Assembly (NCBI RefSeq): GCF_014333585.1
Contig: NZ_JACSCW010000002.1
Coordinates: 1-64,000 of the forward strand
Origin: Hymenobacter sp. BT188
GTDB taxonomy: Bacteria; Bacteroidota; Bacteroidia; Cytophagales; Hymenobacteraceae
DNA: 64,000 bases
Direction: 5' to 3'
Shown here: positions 43,365 to 51,560 of the stretch, one piece after another
How positions within the stretch are numbered: position 1 is the first letter of the stretch
Layout: every line of letters starts with the position of its first letter
Program-made: the position numbers and the translations under genes
Notes under the pieces: generated by a model
Seen by the model: only the letters and a program-made list of their open reading frames with translations
Told to the model about the DNA's origin: nothing
Database searches by the model: none

Positions 43365-43498
43365 GCCTTGCGAATCTTTAAGGCAGCTTTTGCCAGAAAT
43401 AGAACAGCCTGATTCAGGCAGGTGATATTGCCGAGTATAGCCGAACGCCTGACGTTCTGCGTAAGTGACTGCTTAATCACTACTTGCAGCTCGCTTTT

Positions 43499-44776
43499 AT
43501 GTCGGTATATCACATTTTCCTTGTTATGCTGGGCGTGGCCATCATGGGCGTAGCCTGGCTGCCTTCTTTGCTGGAAAAATACCCGCTTTCCTATCCTATT
43601 CTGTTCATTGGGCTGGGAATGGCGGCTTATACATTACCGCTGGGTTTGCCGCCTGCCGACCCGTTTGAGCACCCAAAATTAGTAACGCATTTGTCGGAGC
43701 TATGTGTAATTGTAGCGCTGACCGGTACTGGCCTCAAGATAGACCGCCCGTTTTCGTTTGTTGCCTGGCGCACCCCACTTCGGCTGGTTCTGGTGCTGAT
43801 GATCCTTACCATTGCGGGCATCACGCTGGCCGGCGTGACGTTGGCTGGCTTGGCTTTGCCTTCGGCGGTGCTGCTAGCCGCCTGCCTTGCGCCCACCGAT
43901 CCGGTGTTGGCCGGCGACGTACAGGTAGGTGACCCCGGCAAGGGCCGCGAAGACAACGTGCGGTTTGCGCTTACCGGCGAAGCTGGTCTGAACGACGGCC
44001 TGGCGTTTCCCTTTGTGTATCTGGCGTTGGCGCTGCTCCCGGCGGCGTTGCCCTTATCCGCTCGGTTGCTGGAATGGGCCTGGATGGATATGTTGTACCG
44101 CGTTGGCGCGGGTGTGGTATTCGGGTGGCTATCGGGGATGTTTCTGTCTTACCTGATTTTCAATCTGCCCAAAAAACTCAGCATAAGGCCCAGCGCCTAT
44201 GGGTTTGTAGCCTTGGCTGTCACGCTTATTAGCTACGGCCTAACTGAGCTGGTGCATGGCTACGGGTTTTTGGCCGTATTCGTGGCCGCTATTACGTTGC
44301 GTGGGCGGGAGCGCAAGCATGAGTATCACAAGCAGATGCACGCCTTCACCGACCAGATGGAGCGCTTGCTGATCGTGGTTATCCTAATCCTGTTTGGCGG
44401 CGCCATCGCCGGCGGATTGCTGGCTCCACTCACTTGGCAAGGCATGCTGGTTGGATTGGTGCTGGTGCTGGTGCTGCGGCCTCTGGGGGGCTTATTAACC
44501 CTTACAGGATCCAAGCGAGTGAATATGGCCGAACGCAGCGTGATTTCCTTTTTTGGTATTCGAGGCATCGGCTCCATTTTTTATCTGGCCTATGCGCTGG
44601 ATCAAGCTGAATTCCCACAAGCGCGGGAGCTGTGGGCCATCTTAGCTTTCACGATGTTGGTTTCCATTAGCTTACACGGCGTGTTAGCAACGCCCATCAT
44701 GAACTGGCTTGACCGCCGCCATGGCCGAAAAATATCCGCCGAACTCAGCGAGCCGGTAGAAGCAATGGCTCAGTAG
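43499..44776 (+). CDS. Cation:proton antiporter (CPA1 family)
   Basis: 425 residues from the ATG at 43499 (MSVYHIFLVMLGVAIMGV); the track-like start at 43484 is a TTG. About 12 transmembrane helices. The ion-binding and proton-relay Asp pair of the family is seen in LAACLAPTDPVLAGDVQVG (TDP motif) and LTGEAGLNDGLAFPFVYLAL (ND motif). GIRGIGSIFYLAYAL near the C-terminus is another family helix. It exchanges Na+ or K+ for H+ across the inner membrane; which ion is not decidable. It is convergent with cdaA, only 9 bp apart, and no hairpin is visible there. Confidence 0.94.
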   Translation: MSVYHIFLVMLGVAIMGVAWLPSLLEKYPLSYPILFIGLGMAAYTLPLGLPPADPFEHPKLVTHLSELCVIVALTGTGLKIDRPFSFVAWRTPLRLVLVLMILTIAGITLAGVTLAGLALPSAVLLAACLAPTDPVLAGDVQVGDPGKGREDNVRFALTGEAGLNDGLAFPFVYLALALLPAALPLSARLLEWAWMDMLYRVGAGVVFGWLSGMFLSYLIFNLPKKLSIRPSAYGFVALAVTLISYGLTELVHGYGFLAVFVAAITLRGRERKHEYHKQMHAFTDQMERLLIVVILILFGGAIAGGLLAPLTWQGMLVGLVLVLVLRPLGGLLTLTGSKRVNMAERSVISFFGIRGIGSIFYLAYALDQAEFPQARELWAILAFTMLVSISLHGVLATPIMNWLDRRHGRKISAELSEPVEAMAQ

Positions 44777-44785
44777 CAAAGCCTT

Positions 44786-45625
44786 TTACGCTGCAACTTC
44801 CGTTGCTGATGACTCTGCTGATGCGGGAGTTTTGGCAGCCATATCGAACAGCATCTCGTTCAACTTGGCGCGCAAATCGGAAGAAGACAGGTTGCGAAAT
44901 ACTTCTCCGGCGCGCACCAGCGAAATCTGGCCGGTTTCCTCGCTCACTACCAGCACTATACTATCTGTAACCTCCGAGAGGCCGATGGCGGCGCGGTGAC
45001 GCAAACCCAGGGACGCCGGTACGTCTGGGTTTTCGCTGACGGGCAGAATACAACGCGCCGCCTTGATACGGTTGTTGGCAATAATAACCGCGCCGTCGTG
45101 CAGTGGGCTGGTTTTGTTGAAGATGCTCATCAGCAAGCGCTTGCTCACGGCGGCATCGATTAGGTCGCCAGAATCCGCGTAGAATTTTAACTCCGAGGTC
45201 ATGGTGAAGGCAATCAGGGCACCGGTATTCTTACCTGCTAGGCTTTTGGCTGCTTCTACAAATGGCGTAATACTCATACGCTCAGCGGGTTGTTCGCGGC
45301 GCCAAGGGAATACGCGTACTCTATCGAAAGCAGTGGCTTTACCAATGGTGAGCAGAAAGCGCCTGATTTCCTGCTGAAACAGAATAATGCCAGCCAGCAC
45401 GCCCACGCTCATAAATTGACCCAAGATGCTGGTCAAGAGCTCCATACCGGCGGCCTTTACCACCAGATAAAGTAAATAAATGGACATGAAGCCCAAGAAA
45501 ACCTTCAGCGCCACGCTTCCCGTCAGCAGCTTATACAGCTGATAAAACAATACCGTGACCAGCAAGACGTCAATCACGTCTATCCAGCCTATGCGCAGGA
45601 AGCCGACGGAGAACGAGCCAATCAC
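44786..45625 (-). CDS. cdaA: Diadenylate cyclase CdaA
   Basis: 279 residues starting at a GTG at 45625 that overlaps the folP stop by 4 bp (GTGA), so translation is coupled. Three N-terminal helices (DVLLVTVLFYQLYKLLTGS, VFLGFMSIYLLYLVV, SVGVLAGIILFQQEIRRFL) then the DAC domain: SLAGKNTGALIAF, SPLHDGAVIIANNRIKAARC (DGA) and LGLRHRAAIGLSEVTD (RHR), both catalytic motifs intact. It makes cyclic di-AMP from two ATP at the membrane. The folP-cdaA order is frequent in Bacteroidota. c-di-AMP normally controls potassium and osmotic balance; note the antiporter gene directly downstream, tail to tail. Confidence 0.96.
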   Translation of the reverse strand: MIGSFSVGFLRIGWIDVIDVLLVTVLFYQLYKLLTGSVALKVFLGFMSIYLLYLVVKAAGMELLTSILGQFMSVGVLAGIILFQQEIRRFLLTIGKATAFDRVRVFPWRREQPAERMSITPFVEAAKSLAGKNTGALIAFTMTSELKFYADSGDLIDAAVSKRLLMSIFNKTSPLHDGAVIIANNRIKAARCILPVSENPDVPASLGLRHRAAIGLSEVTDSIVLVVSEETGQISLVRAGEVFRNLSSSDLRAKLNEMLFDMAAKTPASAESSATEVAA

Positions 45626-46506
45626 GAGGAGGAAGGAATGAAGGTTTGTTGCACGAGCCGCACCGTGTGCACGGCTTCCGCTACATCGTGTACGCGCAAT
45701 AAACGTGCGCCGTTGAGCAAAGCGACCGTATTAGCAGCAATAGTGCCGGTCAGCGCAGTGTCAGGTGTGAGGCCTAGTGGCTTATATAGCATAGACTTGC
45801 GCGAGAGGCCAGCCAGCACCGGCAGACCCAGCAGCGCCAGCTCAGGCAAGCGGCGCAGTAACTCATGACTTTGAGCCGGCGTTTTGGCAAAGCCAAAACC
45901 AGGGTCGAGAATTACATCAGTCACGCCGGAGGCGTAGAGCGCGGCCAGCTTGTCGCGGAAGTAGCGCACGAGTTCCGTTACGAGGTCGCCTTCATAGTGC
46001 GTTTGCTGGGCCATATTCTGAGGTGTGCCGCGCATATGCATCAGCACGTATGGCACCCCGAGCCGACCAGCCGTAGCAAACATATCGGCATCGAGCGCGC
46101 CGCCACTCACATCATTAATGATATCCGTGCCGATGGCTATTGCGTCGGCGGCAACGCTGGCCCGGAAGGTGTCGACGGATAAAAAGGCTTCTGGAAAAGC
46201 CGCCCGCACGGCCTCCAATGCGGGCAGTACGCGAGCTTTTTCTTCTTCACCCGAAATATCCTCAGCGCCCGGTCTCGTAGAATAGCCCCCCAGATCGAGA
46301 ATGGCCGCGCCCGCTTGCAGCATCGCTTCGGCCCGCCGCAGCAGGGCATCGGTAGTGGCGATGCGGTTGCCGGCGTAGAAGGAATCAGGGGTCAGATTCA
46401 GGATGCCCATGACCTGCGCCCGGCGCAGATCCAATACACGTCCGTCGCGGCAACGCAGGGTTTGCCTCGGGGAAAAACACGTATCTTTCGCGGCGGTCTG
46501 GAGCAT
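45622..46506 (-). CDS. folP: Dihydropteroate synthase
   Basis: 294 residues, ATG at 46506. Joins p-aminobenzoate to the pterin diphosphate in folate synthesis. TIM-barrel signatures: VMGILNLTPDSFYAGNR, AAILDLGGYSTRPGAE (loop 2), INDVSGGALDADMFA, YVLMHMRGTPQNM, VILDPGFGFAKTPAQSHELL, LAGLSRKSML and the terminal LRVHDVAEAVHTVRLV. It is first in the folP-cdaA pair with a 4-bp overlap. The dispersed motif at 46285 encodes the LGGYS of loop 2, so the motif is present even in a conserved active-site stretch. Confidence 0.96.
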   Translation of the reverse strand: MLQTAAKDTCFSPRQTLRCRDGRVLDLRRAQVMGILNLTPDSFYAGNRIATTDALLRRAEAMLQAGAAILDLGGYSTRPGAEDISGEEEKARVLPALEAVRAAFPEAFLSVDTFRASVAADAIAIGTDIINDVSGGALDADMFATAGRLGVPYVLMHMRGTPQNMAQQTHYEGDLVTELVRYFRDKLAALYASGVTDVILDPGFGFAKTPAQSHELLRRLPELALLGLPVLAGLSRKSMLYKPLGLTPDTALTGTIAANTVALLNGARLLRVHDVAEAVHTVRLVQQTFIPSSS

Positions 46507-46686
46507 GATAATCTAGGGTCTGAGCGCTTAGGGACTTGGTTTTGGGCAAAAAGCTGCATGGTTTCGGGCTTCTTTCAGCAGAAGTCAAAGCGAAACAAGC
46601 TTGCGCCATACTTGGCTCTAGTTCTCACCGCCAGCCTACCTTCCAGGTGCCCACGTATCCACGATCCGAAGTTCCTTAAATCTATA

Positions 46687-47247
46687 GTGAAAATCTTGCA
46701 AACCCAAACCCAGCAGGAGTACGATCAGGTTATTGAGCAGTGCCGGGCGCTGTTTCTGGCCAAAACCCACGATTATGGCACGGCCTGGCGCATTCTGCGC
46801 TTGCCCTCCGTTACGGATCAGCTGTATATCAAGGCCCAGCGTATTCGCTCCATTCAGGAAAAAGGCACCCAGCTGGTAGCCGATGGCGTGAACGATGAGT
46901 TCATTGCCATCATCAATTACTGCGTTATTGCCCTGATGCAGCTGCACCTGCCTGCCGACTCGCCTCAGGATTTGCCCCCCACGGAAGTAGCCGCCGCTTA
47001 CGACCGTGAAATACAAGCCAACCGGGATTTGCTGTTCGCCAAAAACCACGATTACGGCGAGGCCTGGCGGCAAATGCGCGTGCCCAGCATCACTGATATT
47101 ATTCTGATGAAGCTGCACCGTACCAAGCAGATTGAGGATCTGGGGGGCAAAACCTACGTGTCGGAAGGCGTGGAGGCGAACTACCGCGATATGCTCAACT
47201 ACGCCGTATTTGCTTTGATAAAGCTGGAAGGGGAGAAGGCTGAATGA
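46687..47247 (+). CDS. DUF1599 protein (two-repeat, nucleotide-modification-associated)
   Basis: 186 residues from a GTG at 46687 (MKILQTQTQQEYDQVIEQ). The frame is open from 46315 but the extension is non-coding antisense of folP. Two tandem copies of one unit: FLAKTHDYGTAWRILRLPSV, TDQLYIKAQRIRSIQEKG, and about 95 residues later LFAKNHDYGEAWRQMRVPSI, TDIILMKLHRTKQIEDLGG. Each ends in an INYCVIALMQL / LNYAVFALIKL helix. This is DUF1599, assigned in Pfam to a nucleotide modification associated group but kept in many Bacteroidota next to cdaA, folP and the DoxX-like BT_3928 protein, as here. Mechanism unknown to me. Confidence 0.9.
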   Translation: MKILQTQTQQEYDQVIEQCRALFLAKTHDYGTAWRILRLPSVTDQLYIKAQRIRSIQEKGTQLVADGVNDEFIAIINYCVIALMQLHLPADSPQDLPPTEVAAAYDREIQANRDLLFAKNHDYGEAWRQMRVPSITDIILMKLHRTKQIEDLGGKTYVSEGVEANYRDMLNYAVFALIKLEGEKAE

Positions 47248-47255
47248 AAATGAGA

Positions 47256-47295
47256 GAACGTCATGCAGCGCGAAGTGCTGCATGACGTTCTTTTT
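47256..47295 (+). terminator. Terminator made of a repeat-family-1-like hairpin
   Basis: GAACGTCATGCAGC-GCGAAGT-GCTGCATGACGTTC then TTTTT at 47291-47295. The 14-bp perfect stem shares GTCATGCAG with the arms of the repeat at 2796. It is 9 bp past the DUF1599 stop. Confidence 0.9.
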
Positions 47296-47413
47296 ACTTC
47301 TTTCAGTCGCTACTTCTCCGACCTTTTTGTTTGCGTATGGGGTTTTAACTCCCAACTTAGTAACCTCTACCTAGCCTCTTAGCGCCTTGAAGTCTGCCCG
47401 ATACATCCAATTC

Positions 47414-48520
47414 ATGAAACTTATCACGCATATCTGCTGGGTGCTGCTCGGCGCGGTTTTTATTTTTTCGGGATTGATAAAGCTCAACGACCCCGTAGGG
47501 ATGGGGCTGAAGCTGGAGGAATACTTCGAGGTGTTTGCCGAGGATTTTGGCTCCTTCTTTCTGGTTTTCAAAGGCTTCGCCCGCACGATGGCCATTTTGC
47601 TCAGCTCGCTGGAAGTAGTGCTGGGCGTGGCCTTGCTGCTGCGCTGGCACCTGCGCAAAACGCTACTCACGTTGCTGGCTTTGCTCGTGTTTTTTGGCTT
47701 CCTGACGTTCTATTCCGCCGCCTTCAACAAGGTAACGGACTGCGGCTGCTTCGGCGATTTTATTAAGCTAACGCCTTGGCAGTCTTTCTTCAAAGACCTG
47801 TTTTTGTTGGGTTTATGGGCGGTGGTGTTCTTTAATCAGCGCTTCCTGCGGCGGGTGTTTGCCAAGGGTACGTTGGGCGTAATGTATATCACGGTGGCCT
47901 CGGCGGTGGCTATCGGTATTGGCGTGCGAGCCCTTGGTCATTTGCCGTATTTCGATTTTCTGCCCTATAAAGTCGGCAACGACATTGGAGCCCTGATGAA
48001 ACCGCAGGAGCAGGCGCGCTATAAGTACGTGCTGGAGCGCAACGGCCAAACCCAGGAATTCGACCAATACCCGACCGACACGACCTGGAAGTACAAAAGC
48101 ATGGAGGTGCAAAACCCCGAAACTTCCCGGCCCATCATTACTGACTTCGCCATCTTCGACGCCGACGGCAAAGACCACACAAAGGAAATACTGACGGGCA
48201 ACAAGCTGCTGCTCATCGTGCAGAATACCAATAAGTCGGACCGCGACCGGTATGACCTGATTAACGCGCTGATTGCCAAAGCACCTATGTTGCCGAATAA
48301 GCTCACGCCGCTAGTAATTACCAGCAGCAGCCCCTCCGATTTCGACGCTTTCCGCCACGATGTAAATCTGGCCGCGCCTGTCTATTACGCCGATGCTACC
48401 GTGCTGAAGTCCATGATCCGCTCCGATCCGGGCATTATGATTCTGCAAAATGGCGTGGTGAAAGGCAAGTATCACTACCACGACATCCCCGATCAGGAAA
48501 CCGTCGATCATCTTTTGTAG
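47414..48520 (+). CDS. BT_3928-family DoxX-like membrane protein
   Basis: 368 residues from the ATG at 47414 (MKLITHICWVLLGAVFIFSG); an in-frame start at 47387 is less likely. Residues 1-150 hold four transmembrane helices of DoxX type (SGLIKLNDPVGMGLKLEEYF, LSSLEVVLGVALLLRW, LLALLVFFGFLTFYSAAF) with a Cys pair in KVTDCGCFGD, as in MauE/DoxX-like redox membrane proteins. A fifth helix precedes a ~170-residue soluble domain with a thioredoxin-like rhythm (LLLIVQNTNKSDRD, DPGIMILQNGVVKG). The family is conserved beside DUF1599 in Bacteroidota. A redox role is plausible but inferred. Confidence 0.9.
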   Translation: MKLITHICWVLLGAVFIFSGLIKLNDPVGMGLKLEEYFEVFAEDFGSFFLVFKGFARTMAILLSSLEVVLGVALLLRWHLRKTLLTLLALLVFFGFLTFYSAAFNKVTDCGCFGDFIKLTPWQSFFKDLFLLGLWAVVFFNQRFLRRVFAKGTLGVMYITVASAVAIGIGVRALGHLPYFDFLPYKVGNDIGALMKPQEQARYKYVLERNGQTQEFDQYPTDTTWKYKSMEVQNPETSRPIITDFAIFDADGKDHTKEILTGNKLLLIVQNTNKSDRDRYDLINALIAKAPMLPNKLTPLVITSSSPSDFDAFRHDVNLAAPVYYADATVLKSMIRSDPGIMILQNGVVKGKYHYHDIPDQETVDHLL

Positions 48521-48564
48521 CATCATTCTTCGTTAGGATGACCCGCGTGACAGTGATGACGAAC

Positions 48565-48580
48565 TAATTTTGCCCCCCAA
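48565..48580 (+). promoter_or_regulatory. -7 element fused to the dispersed motif
   Basis: TAATTTTG (TAnnTTTG match) shares its last G with GCCCCCCAA (48572-48580). It ends 3 bp before the permease ATG at 48584. A promoter role is uncertain because it would leave almost no leader. Confidence 0.4.
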
Positions 48581-48583
48581 CCT

Positions 48584-49642
48584 ATGTTTTCCTTTGTACT
48601 GCGCCGTTTAGGACAAGGTGTGCTGATACTGGCCGGCGTAGCGCTCACCGTATTTTTCCTGTTCGCGGTATTGCCCGGCGACCCGGTAGCCCTGCTGGCC
48701 GGTCAGCGCTCCGATGTAGCTACCCGCGCTGCCATTGCCGCTGATCTGGGCCTTGATAAGCCATTGCCCACCCAACTGGTTGGTTACCTCAACGATGTGT
48801 CGCCCTTGGGCCTGCACCCGCGCGACTCGGCGGGCGTAGCCAAGTACGGCGGCACGGCGCTGGTGCCGCTGGGGGACAAAAATGCGCTGGTGCTCAAAAC
48901 GCCATACCTGCGCCGCTCTTTCCAAAGCAACAAAGATGTATTGAGCATCCTGCTCGACCACTTCACGGGTACATTGTGGTTGGCACTGGCCGCTATGCTG
49001 ATTGCGGCCGTGTTCGGTATTCTGTTTGGTGTATTAGCCGCCGTGCGTCCCCATTCTTGGCTCGATCGGACGCTTATTACCACCTCGGTGCTGGGTATTT
49101 CGGTGCCCTCGTTTGTGGCAGGTATTCTCATCGCCATGACGTTTGGTTTTTACTGGAGCCACTGGACGGGTCTCAATCTGACTGGGCAACTCTACGAAAC
49201 CGATCCGTTTACCGGGCGGCATCTGGTACTGCGCAATTTGCTGCTGCCAGCCTTCGCGCTTGGTATTCGCCCCCTGGCCGTTATTACCCAGCTTACGCGC
49301 TCTTCCATGCTTGATGTATTGAGCCAAGATTACATTCGGACGGCGCGGGCTAAAGGCCTTTCCAACTACCAGACTATCGTGGGCCACGCGCTCAAAAACG
49401 CGCTCAATCCGGTTATTACGGCTGTATCGGGGTGGTTGGCTTCGCTGATGGCGGGGGCCTTTTTTATTGAATATATCTTCAACTGGAAAGGTCTTGGCAC
49501 GGTGACATTACGTGCCGTTGAAAACCTTGATTTTCCGGTGGTCATGGGCGCTACCATCTTTATCGCCTTTCTCTTCGTTGTCATCAACATCGTTGTCGAT
49601 GTGCTGTACGCCGTGCTTGATCCTCGCGTGCGCCTTTCCTAA
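48584..49642 (+). CDS. ABC transporter permease (DppB/OppB type)
   Basis: 352 residues, ATG at 48584. Typical peptide/nickel importer inner-membrane subunit: N-terminal helix LGQGVLILAGVALTVFFLF, LPGDPVALLAGQRSDVATRA, FTGTLWLALAAMLIAAVFGI, LGISVPSFVAGILIAMTFGF, LTRSSMLDVLSQDYIRTARA, and the EAA-type cytoplasmic loop KGLSNYQTIVGHALKNALNP with six helices overall. An inserted stretch between the first loop and the second helix (VSPLGLHPRDSAGVAKYGG) is longer than usual. No DppC, ATPase or binding protein is nearby, so it is an orphan permease gene. A shikimate kinase gene follows 95 bp on. Confidence 0.93.
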   Translation: MFSFVLRRLGQGVLILAGVALTVFFLFAVLPGDPVALLAGQRSDVATRAAIAADLGLDKPLPTQLVGYLNDVSPLGLHPRDSAGVAKYGGTALVPLGDKNALVLKTPYLRRSFQSNKDVLSILLDHFTGTLWLALAAMLIAAVFGILFGVLAAVRPHSWLDRTLITTSVLGISVPSFVAGILIAMTFGFYWSHWTGLNLTGQLYETDPFTGRHLVLRNLLLPAFALGIRPLAVITQLTRSSMLDVLSQDYIRTARAKGLSNYQTIVGHALKNALNPVITAVSGWLASLMAGAFFIEYIFNWKGLGTVTLRAVENLDFPVVMGATIFIAFLFVVINIVVDVLYAVLDPRVRLS

Positions 49643-49737
49643 CGGATGCATTTAGGGCTGAGGGGCAAAATATGTCTACTCGCAAGCCGTTAGAGGTGGA
49701 GTAGTATTTCAATAGAGGAAAGAATCTTATACTCAAT

Positions 49738-50268
49738 ATGATAGTGGACGATAGCCTTTATTTAATCGGAATGCCGGGCGCGGGCAAAACAACGCTCGGC
49801 CTAGCCCTGGCTACGCGCCTGGAAATGCCCTTTCGTGATCTGGATGAGGAGATTGTAGCCCAAGAAAAGCGCAGTATTCCGGAAATATTCGCCGCCGACG
49901 GACAGGACTACTTCCGCGAAGTGGAAGCAGCAGTATTGCGGACGTTAGTAGCCAGCCAGCCCCACATGGTACTGGCTACGGGTGGCGGTACGCCCTGCTT
50001 TCACCAGAACATGGACCTGCTGCTCGCCACAGGCACTCCGCTGTATTTGGCTGTGCCGGTGCCCGAACTGGTGCAACGGCTCCGTCGTAGCCTCAGTCGC
50101 CGCCCGCTCCTGACGGATATTCCCGATGAAAAGGCATTAACAGCCCACATAAGTGAAACCTTAGCTCTTCGCCAGCAGTTTTACGACCGCGCGCCTTTGC
50201 GCTGCGAAGGGATCTGCACGGTGGAAGCGATATGGCGTTTGCTACATACTTACTACACCACAGGCTAG
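49738..50268 (+). CDS. aroK: Shikimate kinase
   Basis: 176 residues, ATG at 49738. Phosphorylates shikimate at the 3-OH, fifth step of the chorismate pathway. Walker A GMPGAGKTTLG, the shikimate-binding Asp in FRDLDEEI, FAADGQDYFREVEAAVL (Arg), ATGGGTPCF (the GGGT motif), LRRSLSRRPLL (lid Arg) and LALRQQFYDRA complete the P-loop kinase. Start ATG is directly preceded by A/T-rich leader; no clean -7 element. It is the only aromatic-pathway gene in the window. Confidence 0.95.
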   Translation: MIVDDSLYLIGMPGAGKTTLGLALATRLEMPFRDLDEEIVAQEKRSIPEIFAADGQDYFREVEAAVLRTLVASQPHMVLATGGGTPCFHQNMDLLLATGTPLYLAVPVPELVQRLRRSLSRRPLLTDIPDEKALTAHISETLALRQQFYDRAPLRCEGICTVEAIWRLLHTYYTTG

Positions 50269-50317
50269 TCAGTTGGCCCTTTGCCAGCCCGTAGTGCTTT
50301 ATTTGCGCTGCGGTTTG

Positions 50318-50325
50318 TACTTTTG
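50318..50325 (+). promoter_or_regulatory. -7 promoter element of the hydroxylase gene
   Basis: TACTTTTG, a full TAnnTTTG match, 25 bp upstream of the ATG at 50351. No good -33 TTTG. Confidence 0.55.
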
Positions 50326-50350
50326 CTCTGTATAAGAAGCTTATTTGTAT

Positions 50351-51037
50351 ATGAATACCGCTCCCTCTCCCACACCTGATCTGCAGCCCACCCCGGCAAA
50401 AACGCCCGGTGCTATCAAGCCTAAGCATAAAGGCTCAGCGCGGTTGTTTGAAAATCCGGTACTGGAAAGACTTACGCATACGCACATTGCCCTGCCCGTC
50501 TCTATTTTCATGATTACGGCTTTGGGTAGCCTCTATTATGGGCTTACGCATGGCCTGATTGCAGGATTCTCTGCTTTTGGCTTGTTTCTGCTGGGGTGGT
50601 TTATGTTCACTTTCGCGGAGTACGCTATGCACCGCTACCTGTATCATTTGCCGGCTACTACGCCTAAGCGCGCCAAGTTTCAGTATACCATGCACGGCGT
50701 ACACCACGAGTTTCCTAAAGACAAATCGCGCCTGGCAATGCCCCCCATTGTGTCGGTTTTTGTGGCCTCGCTGCTTTTTTTCTTATTTCGGTTCGTATTT
50801 GGCAATGCCGCTTTTGCCATTTTATCAGGCTTTATATTTGGCTACGCGCTCTATTTGTTTGTGCACTACGCTATTCACGCCTACGCACCACCCAAGAATT
50901 TCCTGAAAGTGTGGTGGCATCACCATGCGCAGCACCATTATCGGCAGGATGAAATTGCCTTTGGCGTAAGCACCACTATCTGGGATCATATCATCGGCAC
51001 CATGCCCGATCAGAAAATCAATAAACAGCACAGCTAA
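50351..51037 (+). CDS. Fatty acid hydroxylase / sterol desaturase family protein
   Basis: 228 residues from the ATG at 50351 (MNTAPSPTPDL). Four hydrophobic helices and the di-iron histidine clusters: HRYLYH, HGVHHEFPKDKSRLAMPP, HYAIHAYAPP and WWHHHAQHHY. HxxxxH, HxxHH and HHxxHH spacing and the PKD following the second cluster are those of fatty acid 2-hydroxylases that act on sphingolipid or fatty acyl chains, which fits the sphingolipid-containing membranes of Bacteroidota. Membrane enzyme using O2 and a reductant. The motif copy at 50740 encodes MPPIV in that region. Terminated at 51053. Confidence 0.92.
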   Translation: MNTAPSPTPDLQPTPAKTPGAIKPKHKGSARLFENPVLERLTHTHIALPVSIFMITALGSLYYGLTHGLIAGFSAFGLFLLGWFMFTFAEYAMHRYLYHLPATTPKRAKFQYTMHGVHHEFPKDKSRLAMPPIVSVFVASLLFFLFRFVFGNAAFAILSGFIFGYALYLFVHYAIHAYAPPKNFLKVWWHHHAQHHYRQDEIAFGVSTTIWDHIIGTMPDQKINKQHS

Positions 51038-51052
51038 TAGTTGCTACTTATC

Positions 51053-51090
51053 AAAAAAGCCCCCTAGACCGAAGTCTGGGGGGCTTTTTT
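51053..51090. terminator. Terminator after the hydroxylase
   Basis: AAAAAAGCCCCCTAGAC pairs with GTCTGGGGGGCTTTTTT around a CGAA loop (one C/T mismatch). It also serves the small minus-strand lipoprotein gene that ends at 51125. Confidence 0.95.
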
Positions 51091-51107
51091 GTTGAACTGG
51101 TTATAAC

Positions 51108-51139
51108 CTAGCGACGCATTTTATCTAGCGACGCATTTT
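51108..51139. repeat. Short tandem duplication at a stop codon
   Basis: CTAGCGACGCATTTT occurs at 51108-51122 and again at 51125-51139. The second copy encodes the last codons and TAG of the minus-strand lipoprotein; the first lies just past the stop. Confidence 0.85.
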
Positions 51140-51295
51140 CCGCACCAGGAATGCGATGAGCACTACCACGATAAACACGCCGATGAGGGCGGTCCAGGCT
51201 CCGGCTTTAAAAATATCACCGATCAGGTCGCAGCTGCTGAGCGAAAACGTGAGCAGTACGAGTAGGCCGAAGAGAAAAGGACGAAAAGTTTTCAT
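51125..51295 (-). CDS. Small lipoprotein with a C-terminal membrane helix
   Basis: 56 residues, ATG at 51295, read directly as MKTFRPFLFGLLVLL, then a lipobox ending SLSSC (Cys 22), DLIGDIFKAGAW, and a helix ALIGVFIVVVLIAFLV closed by RKMRR. This short lipoprotein type (MKK...SCDxxGxIFKAGxWxG) is common in Bacteroidota. It has no known function and is sometimes mislabelled as a cytidylyltransferase. Too short for many gene finders. The next gene upstream (51561) is divergent, with a 265-bp spacer (51296-51560) in which I see no clear element. Confidence 0.85.
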   Translation of the reverse strand: MKTFRPFLFGLLVLLTFSLSSCDLIGDIFKAGAWTALIGVFIVVVLIAFLVRKMRR

Positions 51296-51560
51296 AGGAT
51301 GTCAGACAGAGAGGGGGAAAGCCAGCACAAGGCCAGACTGCCTGATGATACTGGCTTGGCTTATAAAAGGTTGAGGAGCCTCACCAAATGCAAGACTGGC
51401 GACCATCAGAATTTAGTGGCAAAATCCTTGCGTTCAAGTCTGCTAGTCAGAAGCTACGGAACACGAATGCCTTACTGCTGGCTGTATATCGGCCAGATAA
51501 ATAGGGTTAACCGTCTATTTGCCTACTTTCCGTTTTTATTTTACTTAAAGCCTTTCCGTC

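Noticed and set aside
46315..46686. Long N-terminal extension of the DUF1599 frame
   Set aside because: It is antisense to the start of folP and non-coding spacer; DUF1599 homology begins at the GTG at 46687.
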